From positions 2,356,001-2,420,000 of the forward strand of contig JAVHJL010000006.1 of NCBI GenBank assembly GCA_036971715.1: a DNA stretch of 64,000 nucleotides. Reading direction: 5' to 3'. The translations under genes were made by a program, and so were the position numbers. The stretch's first letter is position 1. Each line of letters opens with the position of its first letter. The DNA is from Arthrobotrys musiformis. Its lineage: Eukaryota > Ascomycota > Orbiliomycetes > Orbiliales > Orbiliaceae. The notes beneath the pieces are model-generated. The model worked only from the letters and a program-made list of their open reading frames with translations, made no database searches and was not told the DNA's origin. This document shows positions 48,801-60,371 of this stretch, piece by piece.

Positions 48801-49335
48801 TCAACTCATCCTCAACAGGTCCAAGAGCTAGAAGAATCTGCGAACTATTCGTCAAAATCCTCCGACGAGTACTAGATGCGTTTGTTTGATGGCGGTTAGC
48901 AAGCGCTCTGGGAGACTGCAAGCACACGTTATCAACCCAAGTACCGTTCGTAGAACAGTCTTCGAGCATGATGACGCCTTCGTCCGTGGTGAATATGCGG
49001 AAATGGACATTGCTGACCCGGCGCGAACTTGATTGTTGCCCAAGCGCGACATCACACTTGACGGGATTACGGCCAAATGTGTAGCCGGCTTCGGCGTTCT
49101 TGGGAGGTACTGAGCTGCTGAGGCAGATGTAGCCGGGTAGGCTCGATTCTACGTGGTTCCGAACATATGCGGGGTATCTACGGGCGAGGTAGGCGACGGC
49201 GATGTTGGCAGCCGGTGATGCGGGGTGGAGGATTAGGAGTATTGACGGATCTGGCGCGGCCTTTGGGCGTTCTGGCTGCTGTTGCTGAGTAGCAGGTTGA
49301 GTGGATGGCTGGGTAGCCTCGACCTCGTCGTCCAT
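45877..49335 (-). CDS. RAD53: Checkpoint kinase of Rad53/Chk2 type, FHA-kinase-FHA (three exons)
   Basis: DNA-damage and replication-stress effector kinase, nuclear. Model on the minus strand: 49335-48415, 48343-47952, 47887-45877, giving 1107 residues. The N-terminus has three TQ sites within nine residues (Thr8, Thr12, Thr16), like the Mec1/ATR target cluster of yeast Rad53. FHA1 shows GRNP (88-91), RRVSNVH (105-111) and STNGTW (128-133). The kinase spans about 241-505: GKGAFAIV loop, AVKII lysine at about 270, HRDIKPDN with catalytic Asp373, DFG at 393-395, APE at 418-420, and HPWL near its end. A second FHA lies at about 918-1037 (RYGRSSAC, RVSKHHF, GTNGI). The long linker is acidic and Ser-rich. 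Intron joins restore EQLKH-PNIIHYEEY and RNIKYHKENRRYSHV. The start is the ATG that heads the TQ cluster; a longer frame upstream lacks support. Orthology to Rad53 rests on architecture. Confidence 0.95.
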
Positions 49336-52300
49336 GGCTGTGAGGATAATAACCAACCAAGGTCTTTTGGTTTCGTTTCAAATGCTTGGAGAAAGCGAGA
49401 GGAGAGGGAGAGTCTCGAATCGATAAGGATTGATTCGATCGAGGAAGATGTAAAGAAGAAGGAGAAGCTGCACTGTTCCAAAGATTGGCTAGGTGGCTAA
49501 ATAGACCTGCTGACTGAGCTGGCTCGCTCCGGACGCCTGTAGATGCCCCTATTGAAAAAACTTTTGCGCGACGAAAATATCCCAAGAGTGGAGTATATAA
49601 GTATATACGGTATCGGATGCGACAGGTTCTGAAACAATGCAATGCGATCTTGGCGCTCAAGTCTGCTGATTAGATGCCCAATGGTACAATCCTATTGCTC
49701 ATATATTGCGTAACTAATGGAATGGACGGCTTATTTGCGCTAGGACGGATGTAAGGCTCGAGACGCAGGAAAAAGATGGCGACGAAAACGATTTGAGTCT
49801 GCGGGTGGGGATGTAGGATCTATCTACACACGGGCTAAAGGTAAGTCATCTCGTCTAGATCTTGCGTACGAATATGGTACGAATTTTTGATTACATGTGC
49901 GCGGCCAAATGTAATTAGGACCAGGACTCGGAGGGGAGTTTATGGAGGCATGATAGGCGGGCAGAGGCGTTGAGCGTTCTGTGATCCTTTCGACAAGGCT
50001 GCGGAAGGTGGCAGCGTAGATGTAGGACAGGACATATAGGCGGTGTGCGAATCGCACAAGAGTCAGAGGTAAAAAAAAGCGGGACAGAAAGTTGAAGAAT
50101 GCCAACCAGGAGGTTTTCAAGGAAAATGTGAAGCATGAAATTTCGAGACCTACATGTTCAGGCTGACGGGCATGTGCCAGTAAGGTCGATGGATCCTGTT
50201 CCCAATTGATCGAAAGATAGTATCTTTCTCGCCCTTAGCGTCGGTCGAGAAATCCCCGCCGACAAGGGGAAAGGATTACGAGATATGCCTATATTCCGTC
50301 TCGTTCGAGGGGCCAAATCGGCCAAAGGTTGAGGGGGGGAAAAGATGGAATGTTGCGCGGGACGCGTAAAAAGCCTGGATGGCCCACGAGTTCACGTGGC
50401 CAAGCCCCTCCCTTTCCACTGGGTGGGCTGGTCGGATGTTTGGGGCTTGAAGGGGCTACTAGCCCGTTATTCGAGGCAAGTTCTTCCTTTTTTGACGTTC
50501 TGTTGGTGGGCGAAAACCCAGAATTCGGATATTAGAAACCGCTTAATTCCCGAGCTTATGAATGTTGACGAATATCGAGTCATACGCCGAACGGCACGAC
50601 GATAGTAACAGCGCGGCCGGGTTCTTGGATGACGAAGTAGAGAGACAGAGGAATGGATGAGGGCACTATGCAGAGACGACTCGAGAGGTCATGACAGTAA
50701 ACAGTGAATGTTTAGCTACTGCATGACAACGATGGATTATTTTTCATGTTGGATGGCCATGGTTCCAAAACATCCGGCCTCATTAGCTAAGACAAGCTGG
50801 GAGCTTTTGCTCAAGAAAAGTTGAAACTGTGACTAGTTTGGGTTAGTGCTCTAGAGGTTCGAAGCTAGTGGAAGATATCCATGAGAACCCACATTTCCCC
50901 CTGTGGAAAATGGGGGGTCATGATTGGGCAAATCTTTTTCGAGATACCAAAGCCGTGCTGCAGTTCAGTCCCTTGCTAGACTCGGGGATGGGTTTCTCGA
51001 GAACATGTTTGATGGATGGTGAAGGGAAACTCCGCGCCAAGAAACGTCCCGAAAAGAGATGTTTGTATTTCCCTGGGCCTTCGCATGGTTCCCACGAGCC
51101 TCGTCGGCTTCAACCAACTACCCGATTTGATGCCTGAAGTTGGGCAAGGCGGGCGGGTTCAGGCGTCGAATTTGAATTGTCAACAAAATGCAATGCCCCC
51201 AAGCTCATCTCGACTGATGCGATTTTTATTATTATTATCTGAAGTGGTGGTGTGGGGACCTCCTCGATTGATCCGGATATGCAACCACTCTCCATCTGCG
51301 CGGGTGCGGGAGAAAAGCCTAGATTTTGGGGAGCTGATTCCCCGTTTAAAATTTTTATCTGATGGCTTTGCAGCATGCATCGACTTGGGAAAGCGACCAT
51401 CTCGAGGCTACCCAGTATTGGGCAGAATAGACACAGCCGGATTCGAGGCTAATCATATGCGCTTTTGCATAACATGTTTTTCTCGTTCTTGTTCTTTTTC
51501 TTTCGTAGACGGTCGAAAGAATCAGTGTCGATGCTAAACAGGAATGGCCTGGCCACCAGGCTGTCTTGATCGCTACAGATCCTGGTGGGCGGATGTGAAT
51601 CCGTAGTCTGAAGTATGCATCACCATCGATTGGATGTGGAAATAGAAGCTCAAGCGGACCCCGTGCAAGCCTACGGGAAAGTGCCGATGTTGATCTCACG
51701 GCGGTCGACAGCAGGATGCATAGCAAGATAAGAAGCTAATCTCGCATGAGAAATGGACCGTCGGAAACGGCAGCGGGTAGGCGAATTCAATCGAAATCAT
51801 GAAACAATGGCCTCGAACCCATTGATGGGAGTCTTTCTCCTGCTCCTAGTACACATTCTAGTGGCGGATCGATTGAGGGCTCGAACTTATCGTGATATCA
51901 TGGATGCATAGACTACCTTGTAGATGTAGTGTATTGTATGGGATCATATTGGAAGCAAGGGGTTGTCCCGATCCTACACAACACACCCAAACATTAAATC
52001 ACATACACCTCACACACCATGCACACACACACATATCCGGAGATATCGTCTGCGCCGCCTGCAGGTTTTAGGTAATGTGCTTATTCGAGAGGGAAAACAC
52101 CGTTGTCCTCCAGCTGTTGGTGATATTTACTATGTACATGTAAGTAGGTAGGAAGTAAGGAGTGTGCAGTTACACAGAAGCCGGTAGGTAGGTACAAGTA
52201 CCACGATCTAAAACTAAGCACACATGCATATGTTTATGTCCTGATGATATGCTGATGTCGAAATAGCCGGTACCTCCATCTGATCACGGACTTCATGCCT

Positions 52301-53400
52301 TTATGGTGTCGACTGATGATACAGAGGGCACATATCACAACATGTCGGACAGAGTTTTCACGATCGATATCACAGCCAGATGCAGCAAGCAATCAGAAGC
52401 CCCACTTAAAAGAAGAAAGGAAAGCCAATTTGCTGGCCCGGAACCAAACGGCCGGGTTCATGGGTCCGTACAGCAGGCCCGCTTGGCGTGTCTGGGTTTA
52501 GATCCTTTCATTTGCTGGCCAAAACGTACCGCATGGGAAGGAAAAACAACCTTGACCTGGGAATAAAGGACAGTTTGCAGGGCCAAGGGCGTTGATTTTT
52601 AAGATTGCAAATTGTGATCCGAGAGCATTTGTCGACGTCGATGTGCCAGCTCAAGGCTTTTCAACGGGGTACTCTGTACTTTATATACCTGGGTATATAA
52701 GTATCTATGGACCGTACCCTCACCACATTCTGAGTCGTCCAGAATTTGGTATCGTCCGAAGGGGACTGCTTGGGCAACAGCTGCGTCCTAGATCTATTTT
52801 GGACTGGCGGGTAAATTGTCTGTTGGATAGGTAGCGTACATACACATGTACCAGCCAACGCAGATGTTGTTTTTGATACCATCTTGCGTTTTTCCTGCGG
52901 TCCAGAAGCTGAGGATTTGACAGCGGGTATCCAGCATGCCAAAACTACGTGGAAAGTACATTCGGAGTGGAGTCGACGAGGGAATGTTGGCTGTTCCCAG
53001 CCTAATCATACCATTTCCATCTCGTCGACTAGCACCAACATGGCAGTAGCAACAATCGACGTCGTAGCGTCTACGGCAAAGATTGACCAAAAATCCAACA
53101 GCCTCCTGGGGTGGAGAGCGAGGACTGGCCGTTCTGAGCGATAGCTGCTTTTTTTGCCATTCGCTCGCTACCAACCAGTGAGCAGGTATCTGCGGGCCTA
53201 TTAACCTCATGCAACTGCATGGAGGTTTTCTTTCGCTAACGACCCATCCAGGATCCACCCCCCCATCCATTCATGGCTGGCTGGGCTGGCTTGTTTTCTG
53301 GGCACTTGCTTTTGCTTGCAAGGCCTGTAACGCTGGGGGTGGGAGAAGTACCGTTCGATCGTACTGCAAGTGTGGGAGGAGGCTCGACGCACGTCTCTCC
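49336..53400. other. Gene-free stretch upstream of the kinase gene
   Basis: Starts with the kinase promoter and leader. No frame up to 53.4 kb reads as protein of known type. A CA-rich patch occurs at 52000-52035. Several short open frames overlap each other on both strands and none has a convincing start, splice pattern or domain. Confidence 0.55.
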
Positions 53401-54224
53401 ACACCCACACCAACAGGATCATCCATCCCCAATATAATTTTCTGACTTTCTTTCCCTCGTCGACCCCCCCTTCCTTCCCTCTCTCTTCTTCCAGCCCTCC
53501 TCACACCGGAATTATACCTCATTGCAATCTGTTGATACCCTTTCTCCTTTTCTCTCTTTCTCCATCGTCTCCTAACCCCCCTCTCCTCATCTCTCTTTCT
53601 CTTTCTCTCTACTGCATTCCTTCACGACAGTTTTCTATATCGTCGTCTTTCATCTTTCTTATTAGGCTTTTTTTTGGAATATATATCAGCCTTTTCCTCA
53701 CTACGGAGTACAGTTTCTCCTCTTTGCTCCTTACCTTCCTGTCGTCGATACCCAACTAGATATAGATTTTTTCTTTCTTCCCCTGTGTCTATTCAGAAGT
53801 GAAAAAAAAAGATTTCTTGCTTGCTGTCTGTGACCAGTGAACATTTTCCCCTGCTGTGTGCACAATCAGATCACATTCGTCGCAGTCTCCGTTTTGAGGC
53901 GGCCACATCATACCAGACCCAGACCAAAATTTACGCTTACGACGTTGCAAAGGGGGTAAGAATAGGTCTTAGACCGGGCCTGCCCTTGGGAACCCATACT
54001 TAGTGCTTCGGCTGCAAGAGAAAGAACTGAGCGAAACCAAAGGAAGAAAAAAGTTGATCCATTCCGGAAGGCTAAGAAGGCAAACAATCTCCGGACCCCA
54101 GTCTTCCGTTGTGTCCGTCGTCTTTGATCGGGGCTTTTCGACAGGGGGCTCACACACTTGCCAGTAATCTTGCTCTTGTTCTGGGACGATAGCCAGCCGG
54201 AGAGAAGACCAGGCCAGGTCAGGG

Positions 54225-54250
54225 CTGCTGTTGCTGTTGCTGTTGCTGTT
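54225..54250 (+). repeat. CTG/TTG trinucleotide repeat
   Basis: About eight and a half triplets alternating CTG and TTG in the probable leader of the downstream gene. Confidence 0.85.
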
Positions 54251-54610
54251 TGTTCGTTTCTCTTTCGCTCGCACTTCGTCCAAAAATTTGCTGGCGGCGC
54301 AGTGTCACCGTCACCATCTTCTTCCTCTTGTTCTTCTGCCTCTCCGTTCCTTTCCTTTCTGTCAACCACATCATCACCATCACCATCACGGTCCCCAGAA
54401 TCACCAGAATCACCAGCCTGTACCATCGTTTCTTTGATTAGCACAACGATGTACATGGTGTGAATAGTGTATCATTGTCCTGTCATAATATACCGATACC
54501 ATACCATATCCTGTCCTACCCAGTCTGTCTGCCTGCCTGTCTGTCTGTCTCTTTGCCTCCCTCTAACCTCTCGCTCTCCTTATCTGGCCCCATCGTGTAA
54601 TAATTTCCCT

Positions 54611-54634
54611 GTTGTTGCTGCTGCTGCTGCTGTT
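54611..54634 (+). repeat. GTT/GCT trinucleotide repeat
   Basis: About eight triplets, mostly GCT, in the probable leader region. It resembles the repeat at 54225-54250. Confidence 0.85.
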
Positions 54635-55172
54635 TGGTTGTGCGTCAACGTCGCTTATAAATCTTCCTAATCAAAACTAACCGCCAGCTGTCGACGTCGA
54701 CGCAACACATTGCCTCTCGCTCCCCTTCTCGGCCTCTTCTTCCATCAAATTCTACAGCCTCACCTAATACTCACCTATCACTTCTTCACCTCTCCACATC
54801 TCCACCTCCTACCCCCCCACCTTCATAATCATCATCGCCACTCGCCCTTTAATGACCGAAACGTTTCCCTTCTGACTTCATCATCGTCATCAAAAGTTCT
54901 GCTTCCAGTTCGTTGTACTTACATAACACACACTCACACACCCTTGTAATACTCTTGCGCCCGCCTACTCGCTATAATATTCTCGATTTTGCTGGATCCT
55001 TGCCCAACGACTCACCGATCCGACTTCAACACCAGCAACCACTCGTTTTATCACGTTCAATCCGCCTCTTCAAATTCACTCTCACCAGCTCACCTCTCAC
55101 TACACCTACGGATCCACCGACCCTTTCATCACTCTCCTTCCTATAACAGACCTCTGGTCTTGTCGCAACAAG

Positions 55173-56798
55173 ATGCCGAATAAACACTACCTGAGCGACA
55201 CAGATGCTGCATACTCGTTGCCACAGAAGCGCCATGTTTCTGCTCCGTCACGATATGTCCCCGTGGAAGTCCCACAAACCCCAATGTACAGTCCGATCAC
55301 ACAGGCACCGTCGCCGATATCCCCTTCCCGAGGCGATGTCATGATGCTTGATAAGCCAATGGGTCCACCGTCACCGGATGACGTCTACGAGACCGCATTG
55401 TTGACCCCACAGGAAACAAAAAGATCAACTGCTTCGCCCCCTGTCATGTTCCAGTCTCCTGTACTATCTCAGCCAGGGAACCTTGAAGGTCGACTGGCCG
55501 AGTTCGCGCAGAAGCTTCAACATGTCGCCGACTTTGATGCTGCTATGGAAGAAGATTCCGATGATGAAATGGCGGATGCCGACTTTGAAAGCCCTGCCAA
55601 TATCATGGCCAGGTACTTGAGCAGAACGGATTTGAACCCTGACATTATCGTCTTGAAGTCTACAATTGCCATGCTTCGCAAAAAGCGCCAACAGTGCTTG
55701 ACCGACATTTCCACCCTATCGCGTATGAAGGCCACTGCTCTCGATAGACCCGAGCGCTTTGCTGCTAGAGTTATCGCTGCCTCTCGAGGTGCCCAGAAAA
55801 CTAGTGTCCATCAGAACAAGCACCATTGGAGGTTGGAAGAAAACGGTTGGGAGGTTCCAGGACCCATCGAGATCCCAAAGACCCCTGAGGTTGAATGGTC
55901 TAAATATGGTGTGCCACCAATGTATAAAACCCCAGAGCTCGTCGCCGCCCAAGCTCAAGCAATGCAGGCGACGCAACCAGCTCAGTCATCGTCAGCCATC
56001 CAAGATATTATAAACCCCAATTCCACCAGGATGACCACGAGGGCCACAAACTCGGCAGCACGATCTGCAGCTGCCTCCAAGCCAACAACCCCTGGAGGAT
56101 TCAATATCCGAACTGGTCTTGATATGACAAGACAAAAAAAGAGCTCCATGATGGCCTACTCGAACCCATTTATGAATGAGTTCAACACACCCACTCGTCC
56201 AGCCCGACTTTTGTCCGTTGGGTATGCGTCTTAGGAGACCCCTACCCGCGGCGGACATGAGGAACTGGAGCAGATCACCATCCCTGCCATTGGGAGACCC
56301 AATGTTTCTCCGCAGCGAACCAGAGACGAGACAATTGCCTTTTTGGAAACCTTCCTCGACAAAGAAACGGTCCGAAGCGCTGAAAAGGCTGTGCCGCCAC
56401 CATCGAAAGTTAGTCCGAAAGGTATCAGCTACAGTCGAAGTGATCGCGAGATTATGAACCAATACTCGGATGATCGTATGGACCTTGACAGCCCTGCATC
56501 TTATGGAACAAGATCCGTTGGTAGAAGACACGCTTCGCTCCCCTCTCGCTTTGTCGGAAACGTCTCGCGTTTGGAGATTACGGATCGTGTCATAGAGGAG
56601 GAGGATACTTCCCCATCTACCGATCGTTCTTCGGGTTCTATCACGGTCACTTCCACTCCATCTTACGGTTCTCGCTCTGTTCCTAGGACCCCATCTTACG
56701 GTTCTCGCTCTCTTCCCAGGGCCTCGCTTTTCCTAACCAGAAACCAGGCCCCCGGACAGGCGAAGGAGCACAGCGACACATCGTTTGAGAAACCTTGA
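55173..56798 (+). CDS. Unknown disordered protein, frame crossed by one TAG
   Basis: ATG at 55173. The frame runs 353 codons to a TAG at 56232-56234, then the same frame stays open for 187 more codons to TGA at 56796. Both halves read like one Ser/Pro/Thr-rich fungal protein. A donor-like GTATGC begins at 56222, ten bases before the TAG; with the CAG ending at 56323 it would remove 102 nt in frame and give a 507-residue product (55173-56221, 56324-56798). Without splicing the product is 353 residues; with readthrough it is 541. Visible parts: TP and SP sites in the first 100 residues, an acidic run (EEDSDDEMADADFE) near 127-140, a Lys/Arg helix (STIAMLRKKRQQCLTDIS) near 168-185, and near the end two 11-residue repeats containing TPSYGSRS. 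I recognise no family. Many SP/TP sites suggest phosphoregulation (inference). Confidence 0.78.
56658..56723 (+). repeat. 33-bp coding direct repeat (TPSYGSRS units)
   Basis: Two near-identical 33-bp units begin at 56658 and 56691 and encode PSYGSRS followed by VPRT or LPRA. A related SYGTRSVGR segment lies about 50 residues earlier. The repeat is in frame downstream of the TAG at 56232, which supports translation of that part. Confidence 0.85.
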
Positions 56799-58209
56799 GG
56801 TCGCCCAATCAGGATTGTCGTCTGCCCTACCACCCTTACCGAGGAAACATTTGTCCCAACGTTACCACAGCACAGTTCCGACAAAAAGCCACTACTCCAT
56901 TCCTTCGCACATAAATAAGTCTTTCGCCAAAACGTATTCTTTATTAATCCGACTCCTTTATCGAGCATTTGGCGGGCGTTCTTCTTTTCATATCTTTACT
57001 TTTTTTTTTTTTTTTTTTTTTTTTCCGTCTTTCTCCGTTCTATCTGGGTTCAGTCTTCGGCCTTGCGATAGCTTTTTCCAAAATGCCAAAACTGCTCGGT
57101 GGTATTCGACTGCCACAATGAAAAAAATAATTCGTTTTTATTTCGTTTTTTGTTTCCTTGCCTTCTAATTTTCGTTTGCTCTTTTCTCTTTATATTTTTA
57201 CGACGGTGGATTGATTGCGTTTTATCAACTGTTCATATTTCTTATCACGGCGATCGGGGACCCTGACGAATATTGCAGGATGCCACGACTCCAAGTTACC
57301 TCTTTTAGAAAAGGCCATGGGCTTATTATATCCATCGGCATGCTTTTCCAAAAACAAAAAACCATCTCATCTCTTTTTTTTCGTTTTTTTTTTCTTCCCG
57401 CGCGCACGTCCTGATTGTCTCTCTCCTCTCGTAAGGAATCGAAATCTCACCAACAAACCGAACCAAAAAAAAAGAACTTGTTTAGTATCCTTTTTAATGC
57501 TGGGGATAGTTCTTTCTCATGCCTTTTCTTTTTTTCAAAAACGATAGAATTTTTGCCAGGTGGAGGATTTGAAGTCCCTTTTTTTCTTGTTTTGTTATTA
57601 TTATCCTTTTTTTCGACGAACAAAAAAAAGCTTTTTTCAATTCAAAAAGCAATGCAACGGAAGGCAAGAGACCTAAAAGAATGCATGTATTTAGAACACC
57701 TTCGAAGGAGGGGCCATTGAAGCCCTTTTTACACCAAAAAAGAACTTGGGAGGGAGGAAGGAGGGGTCTCGGAGGCTCCTCTCCCAAAACTAAAAGAATG
57801 ATATACAGACACAACCGGTACCTTGCTTTATATTATTATTATTATTATACATAGCTGTATTATTAAACGGAATATATATTTGACCAAGACGATAATGGTG
57901 TTTCCGTGCGCCCGGGTCGGATCGTGGAGGAGGATGTGATGACCTGATAGTGACCAATGCGGCATCGGAGAACTGGTTTTTGCCAGCTGCCCCGCCATCC
58001 ATCCGAACCCAACAGCCCACCTTCCTAAAATTTCTGCAACAGGAACCACACACCCTCCCCGCTATTAGACTATATTACTATCTCGACATCCACGAATATA
58101 AACTTCAATTGGCATCAAAGGTGTGTATTTATATAAACCCCATCGCCATCTTATATAGAATCAGTAGACTAAATTATAATTATAACCCTCACCAGCAGGA
58201 ACACCCAAA
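56799..58209. other. 3' region of the unknown gene and adenylosuccinate lyase promoter
   Basis: T-rich with runs at 57001-57024 and many TTTTTC patches up to 57640, as expected for 3' untranslated sequence. An ATT repeat (about 57832-57848) lies further on. The last few hundred bases should hold the promoter of the lyase gene. No coding sequence recognised. Confidence 0.55.
58126..58136 (+). promoter_or_regulatory. Candidate TATA element of the adenylosuccinate lyase gene
   Basis: TATTTATATAA lies about 75 bp before the start codon at 58210, a workable distance if the leader is about 40-50 nt. The sequence directly before the ATG (CACCCAAA) is a good fungal start context. The assignment is by position and sequence only. 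Confidence 0.35.
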
Positions 58210-59792
58210 ATGTCAATCGACCGCTACTCCACCCCCCTCGCCGGCCGCTGGAACTCCAGCAACGACATGGCCGTCCTCTTCTCCCCCAAAACCCGCTCCA
58301 CCACCTGGCGATACCTCTGGCTCTGGCTCGCCAAGGCCGAAAAGCAGCTGGGCGTCGACATCTCCGACGAGGCCATCTCCCAGATGGAAGCCGCCGTCGA
58401 AGTCACCGAAGAAGACCTCAAGATCGCGGCCGAGGAGGAGAAGCGACGGCGTCATGATGTCATGGCCCACGTTCACGCTTACGGCCTCAGAGCCCCCGCC
58501 GCCGCCGGAATCATTCACTACGGCGGTACTTTACCCCCCTAAACCACTATAATAACCTTCAAAGCCGTCACTAACACCCATCGATGAAACAGCAACATCA
58601 TGTTACTGCACCGATAACGCGGACCTAATCTTCCTCCGCAAAGGTTTCGAAATCCTAATCCCAAAACTCGCCTCCCTAATCGACCGTCTCTCCCAATTCG
58701 CCGTCTCCCACGCCTCCACCCCGACACTGGGCTACACCCACGGCCAAGCAGCCCAGCTCACCACCGTCGGAAAACGCACAACCCTCTGGCTCCAAGACCT
58801 CCTCTGGGACCTCCGAAACTTCATCCGCGCCAGAGACGACCTGGGCTTCCGCGGCGTCAAGGGAACAACAGGCACGCAAGCATCCTTCCTGGCAATCTTC
58901 CACGGCGACCACGATAAAGTCGAAAAACTGGACGAATTGGTCACCGAAATGGCCGGGTTCAAATACGCCTATCCCGTCACCTCTCAAACATACTCTAGAA
59001 AAATCGACATCGACGTCGTACAGGCCCTCGCGGGATTCGGTGCCACGGCCGAGAACATCGGAACTCAAATCAGACTACTAGCCTCGAAAAAGGAAATGGA
59101 AGAACCCTTCGAGAAGGACCAGATCGGTAGTTCGGCCATGGCGTATAAAAGAAACCCCATGAGATCGGAAAGAATCTGCTCTCTGGGCCGAATGCTGGGG
59201 AACAAAGCAAACGACGCCGTAAGCCCCCCCTCCCTTCTTACCCCCCTCTCAGAAAAAATCCCTAACAGAACGATAAAAAAAACAGCTAGCAACCTTCCGA
59301 ACCCAATGGCTAGAACGCTCCCTCGACGACTCCGCAATCCGCAGAATCCTCCTCCCAGAAGCCTTCCTCACAGCCGACATCCTCCTCTCAATCCTAAACA
59401 ACGTAGCCTCAGGCCTAGTAATCTACCCCGCAATCCTAAACAAACACATCAAAGAAGAACTCCCCTTCATGGCTACGGAGAACATAATCATGGCCATGGT
59501 AGCCAAGGGCGCCAGCAGACAGGATACCCACGAGGCAATCAGGGTGCACTCCCACGCCGCCGCAGCGGTGGTAAAGATGGAAGGCGGTGATAACGATCTC
59601 GTCGAACGGATCAAACAGGACCCATTCTTCGAACCCGTCTGGGCCGAACTGGAAGACTTGTTGAAACCAGAAACCTTCGTCGGACGGGCACCCGAGCAAA
59701 CGAAGAAATTTGTTGAAAAGGAAGTCGCGGAGGCGTTGAAGCCCCTGAGGGAGGTTATGAAAACCGTCGTCGAGGTCCAGTTGACCGTGTGA
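58210..59792 (+). CDS. ADE13: Adenylosuccinate lyase (three exons)
   Basis: Cleaves SAICAR to AICAR and adenylosuccinate to AMP, releasing fumarate, in de novo purine synthesis; a cytosolic homotetramer. Model: 58210-58525, 58593-59218, 59286-59792, giving 482 residues, the usual length for fungal enzymes. Signs in order: YSTPLAGRW near the N-terminus; RRHDVMAHVHAYG; the His loop TLGYTHGQAAQLTTVGKR; GVKGTTGTQASF; and the fumarase-lyase signature SSAMAYKRNPMRSE with the catalytic flexible loop. The third exon begins LATFRTQWLERSLDDSA. Donors are GTACTT and GTAAGC; the acceptor for exon 3 is AACAG before CTAGCA, which restores the conserved Leu-Ala-Thr. Codon use is strongly C-ending, unlike most neighbours, and suggests high expression. 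It converges on the penta-EF-hand gene. Confidence 0.98.
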
Positions 59793-60371
59793 ACGAGATA
59801 ATGTGGGAAATGGGTATACGGAACGGCGGGGGGGCGTTAAGAGTGGTGTGTGGGTAAAAATTATATATATCTAAAAAACACAAAAAGGCAGCTTGTAATT
59901 TAATTCAATATCGTGAACATACAATCACATCCATCCAATCCATCCAGAACACAAGAAACGCTTACAATCAATCAAAGGGTATAATCGTGAGATTTGCAAC
60001 TAAAATATCTACAAAACCCGGGGACTCAGGGGGCCTAATACGAATGAAAGGGGGGGGCTCAAGTATGCACAAAACAAGCGGCAGATGAGAATCTCGAACA
60101 GCAGAGTAACAAAGAATCACCGCTACCGACTCGAGAAGTAAACGGAAAAGAAGGCGGACGTCATTACCTCGGAGATACATCCAGGCAGCAATTGGGAATA
60201 TCGGGGGGGTGTCATAAGGAAAAAGAGATCAAAGAATAAACAAAAGAAAAAGAGCCCCGTGAAATTCCGCCCAAGAAGAAAGAAATTCAAAAGATAACTA
60301 CCATCAAATACCGCATTAATATCATAGACAAAGAAAGCACAGAAAGAAACATTTCATCATGACCCAAAACC
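59793..60371. other. Convergent 3' intergenic stretch
   Basis: Shared 3' region of the lyase (plus) and the penta-EF-hand gene (minus). It is A-rich on the plus strand between 60220 and 60350. Nothing else is supported. Confidence 0.6.

Larger units (their letters stand above)
53400..55172 (+). promoter_or_regulatory. Long pyrimidine-rich leader of the 55.2-kb gene
   Basis: The plus strand is strongly C/T-rich over large parts (53450-53640, 54490-54600, 54780-55140) and contains CTG/TTG-type repeats. Long C/T-rich leaders with upstream ATGs and sometimes an intron are common before regulatory genes in these fungi. I cannot fix the transcription start or a leader intron. The minus-strand frame at 53908-54456 is low complexity and taken as a shadow. 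Confidence 0.45.

Noticed and set aside
53908..54456. 182-codon minus-strand frame with Asp/Gly and Thr/Ala repeats
   Set aside because: Low-complexity sequence arising from CTG and ATC-type repeats in the opposite leader; no domain or convincing start.
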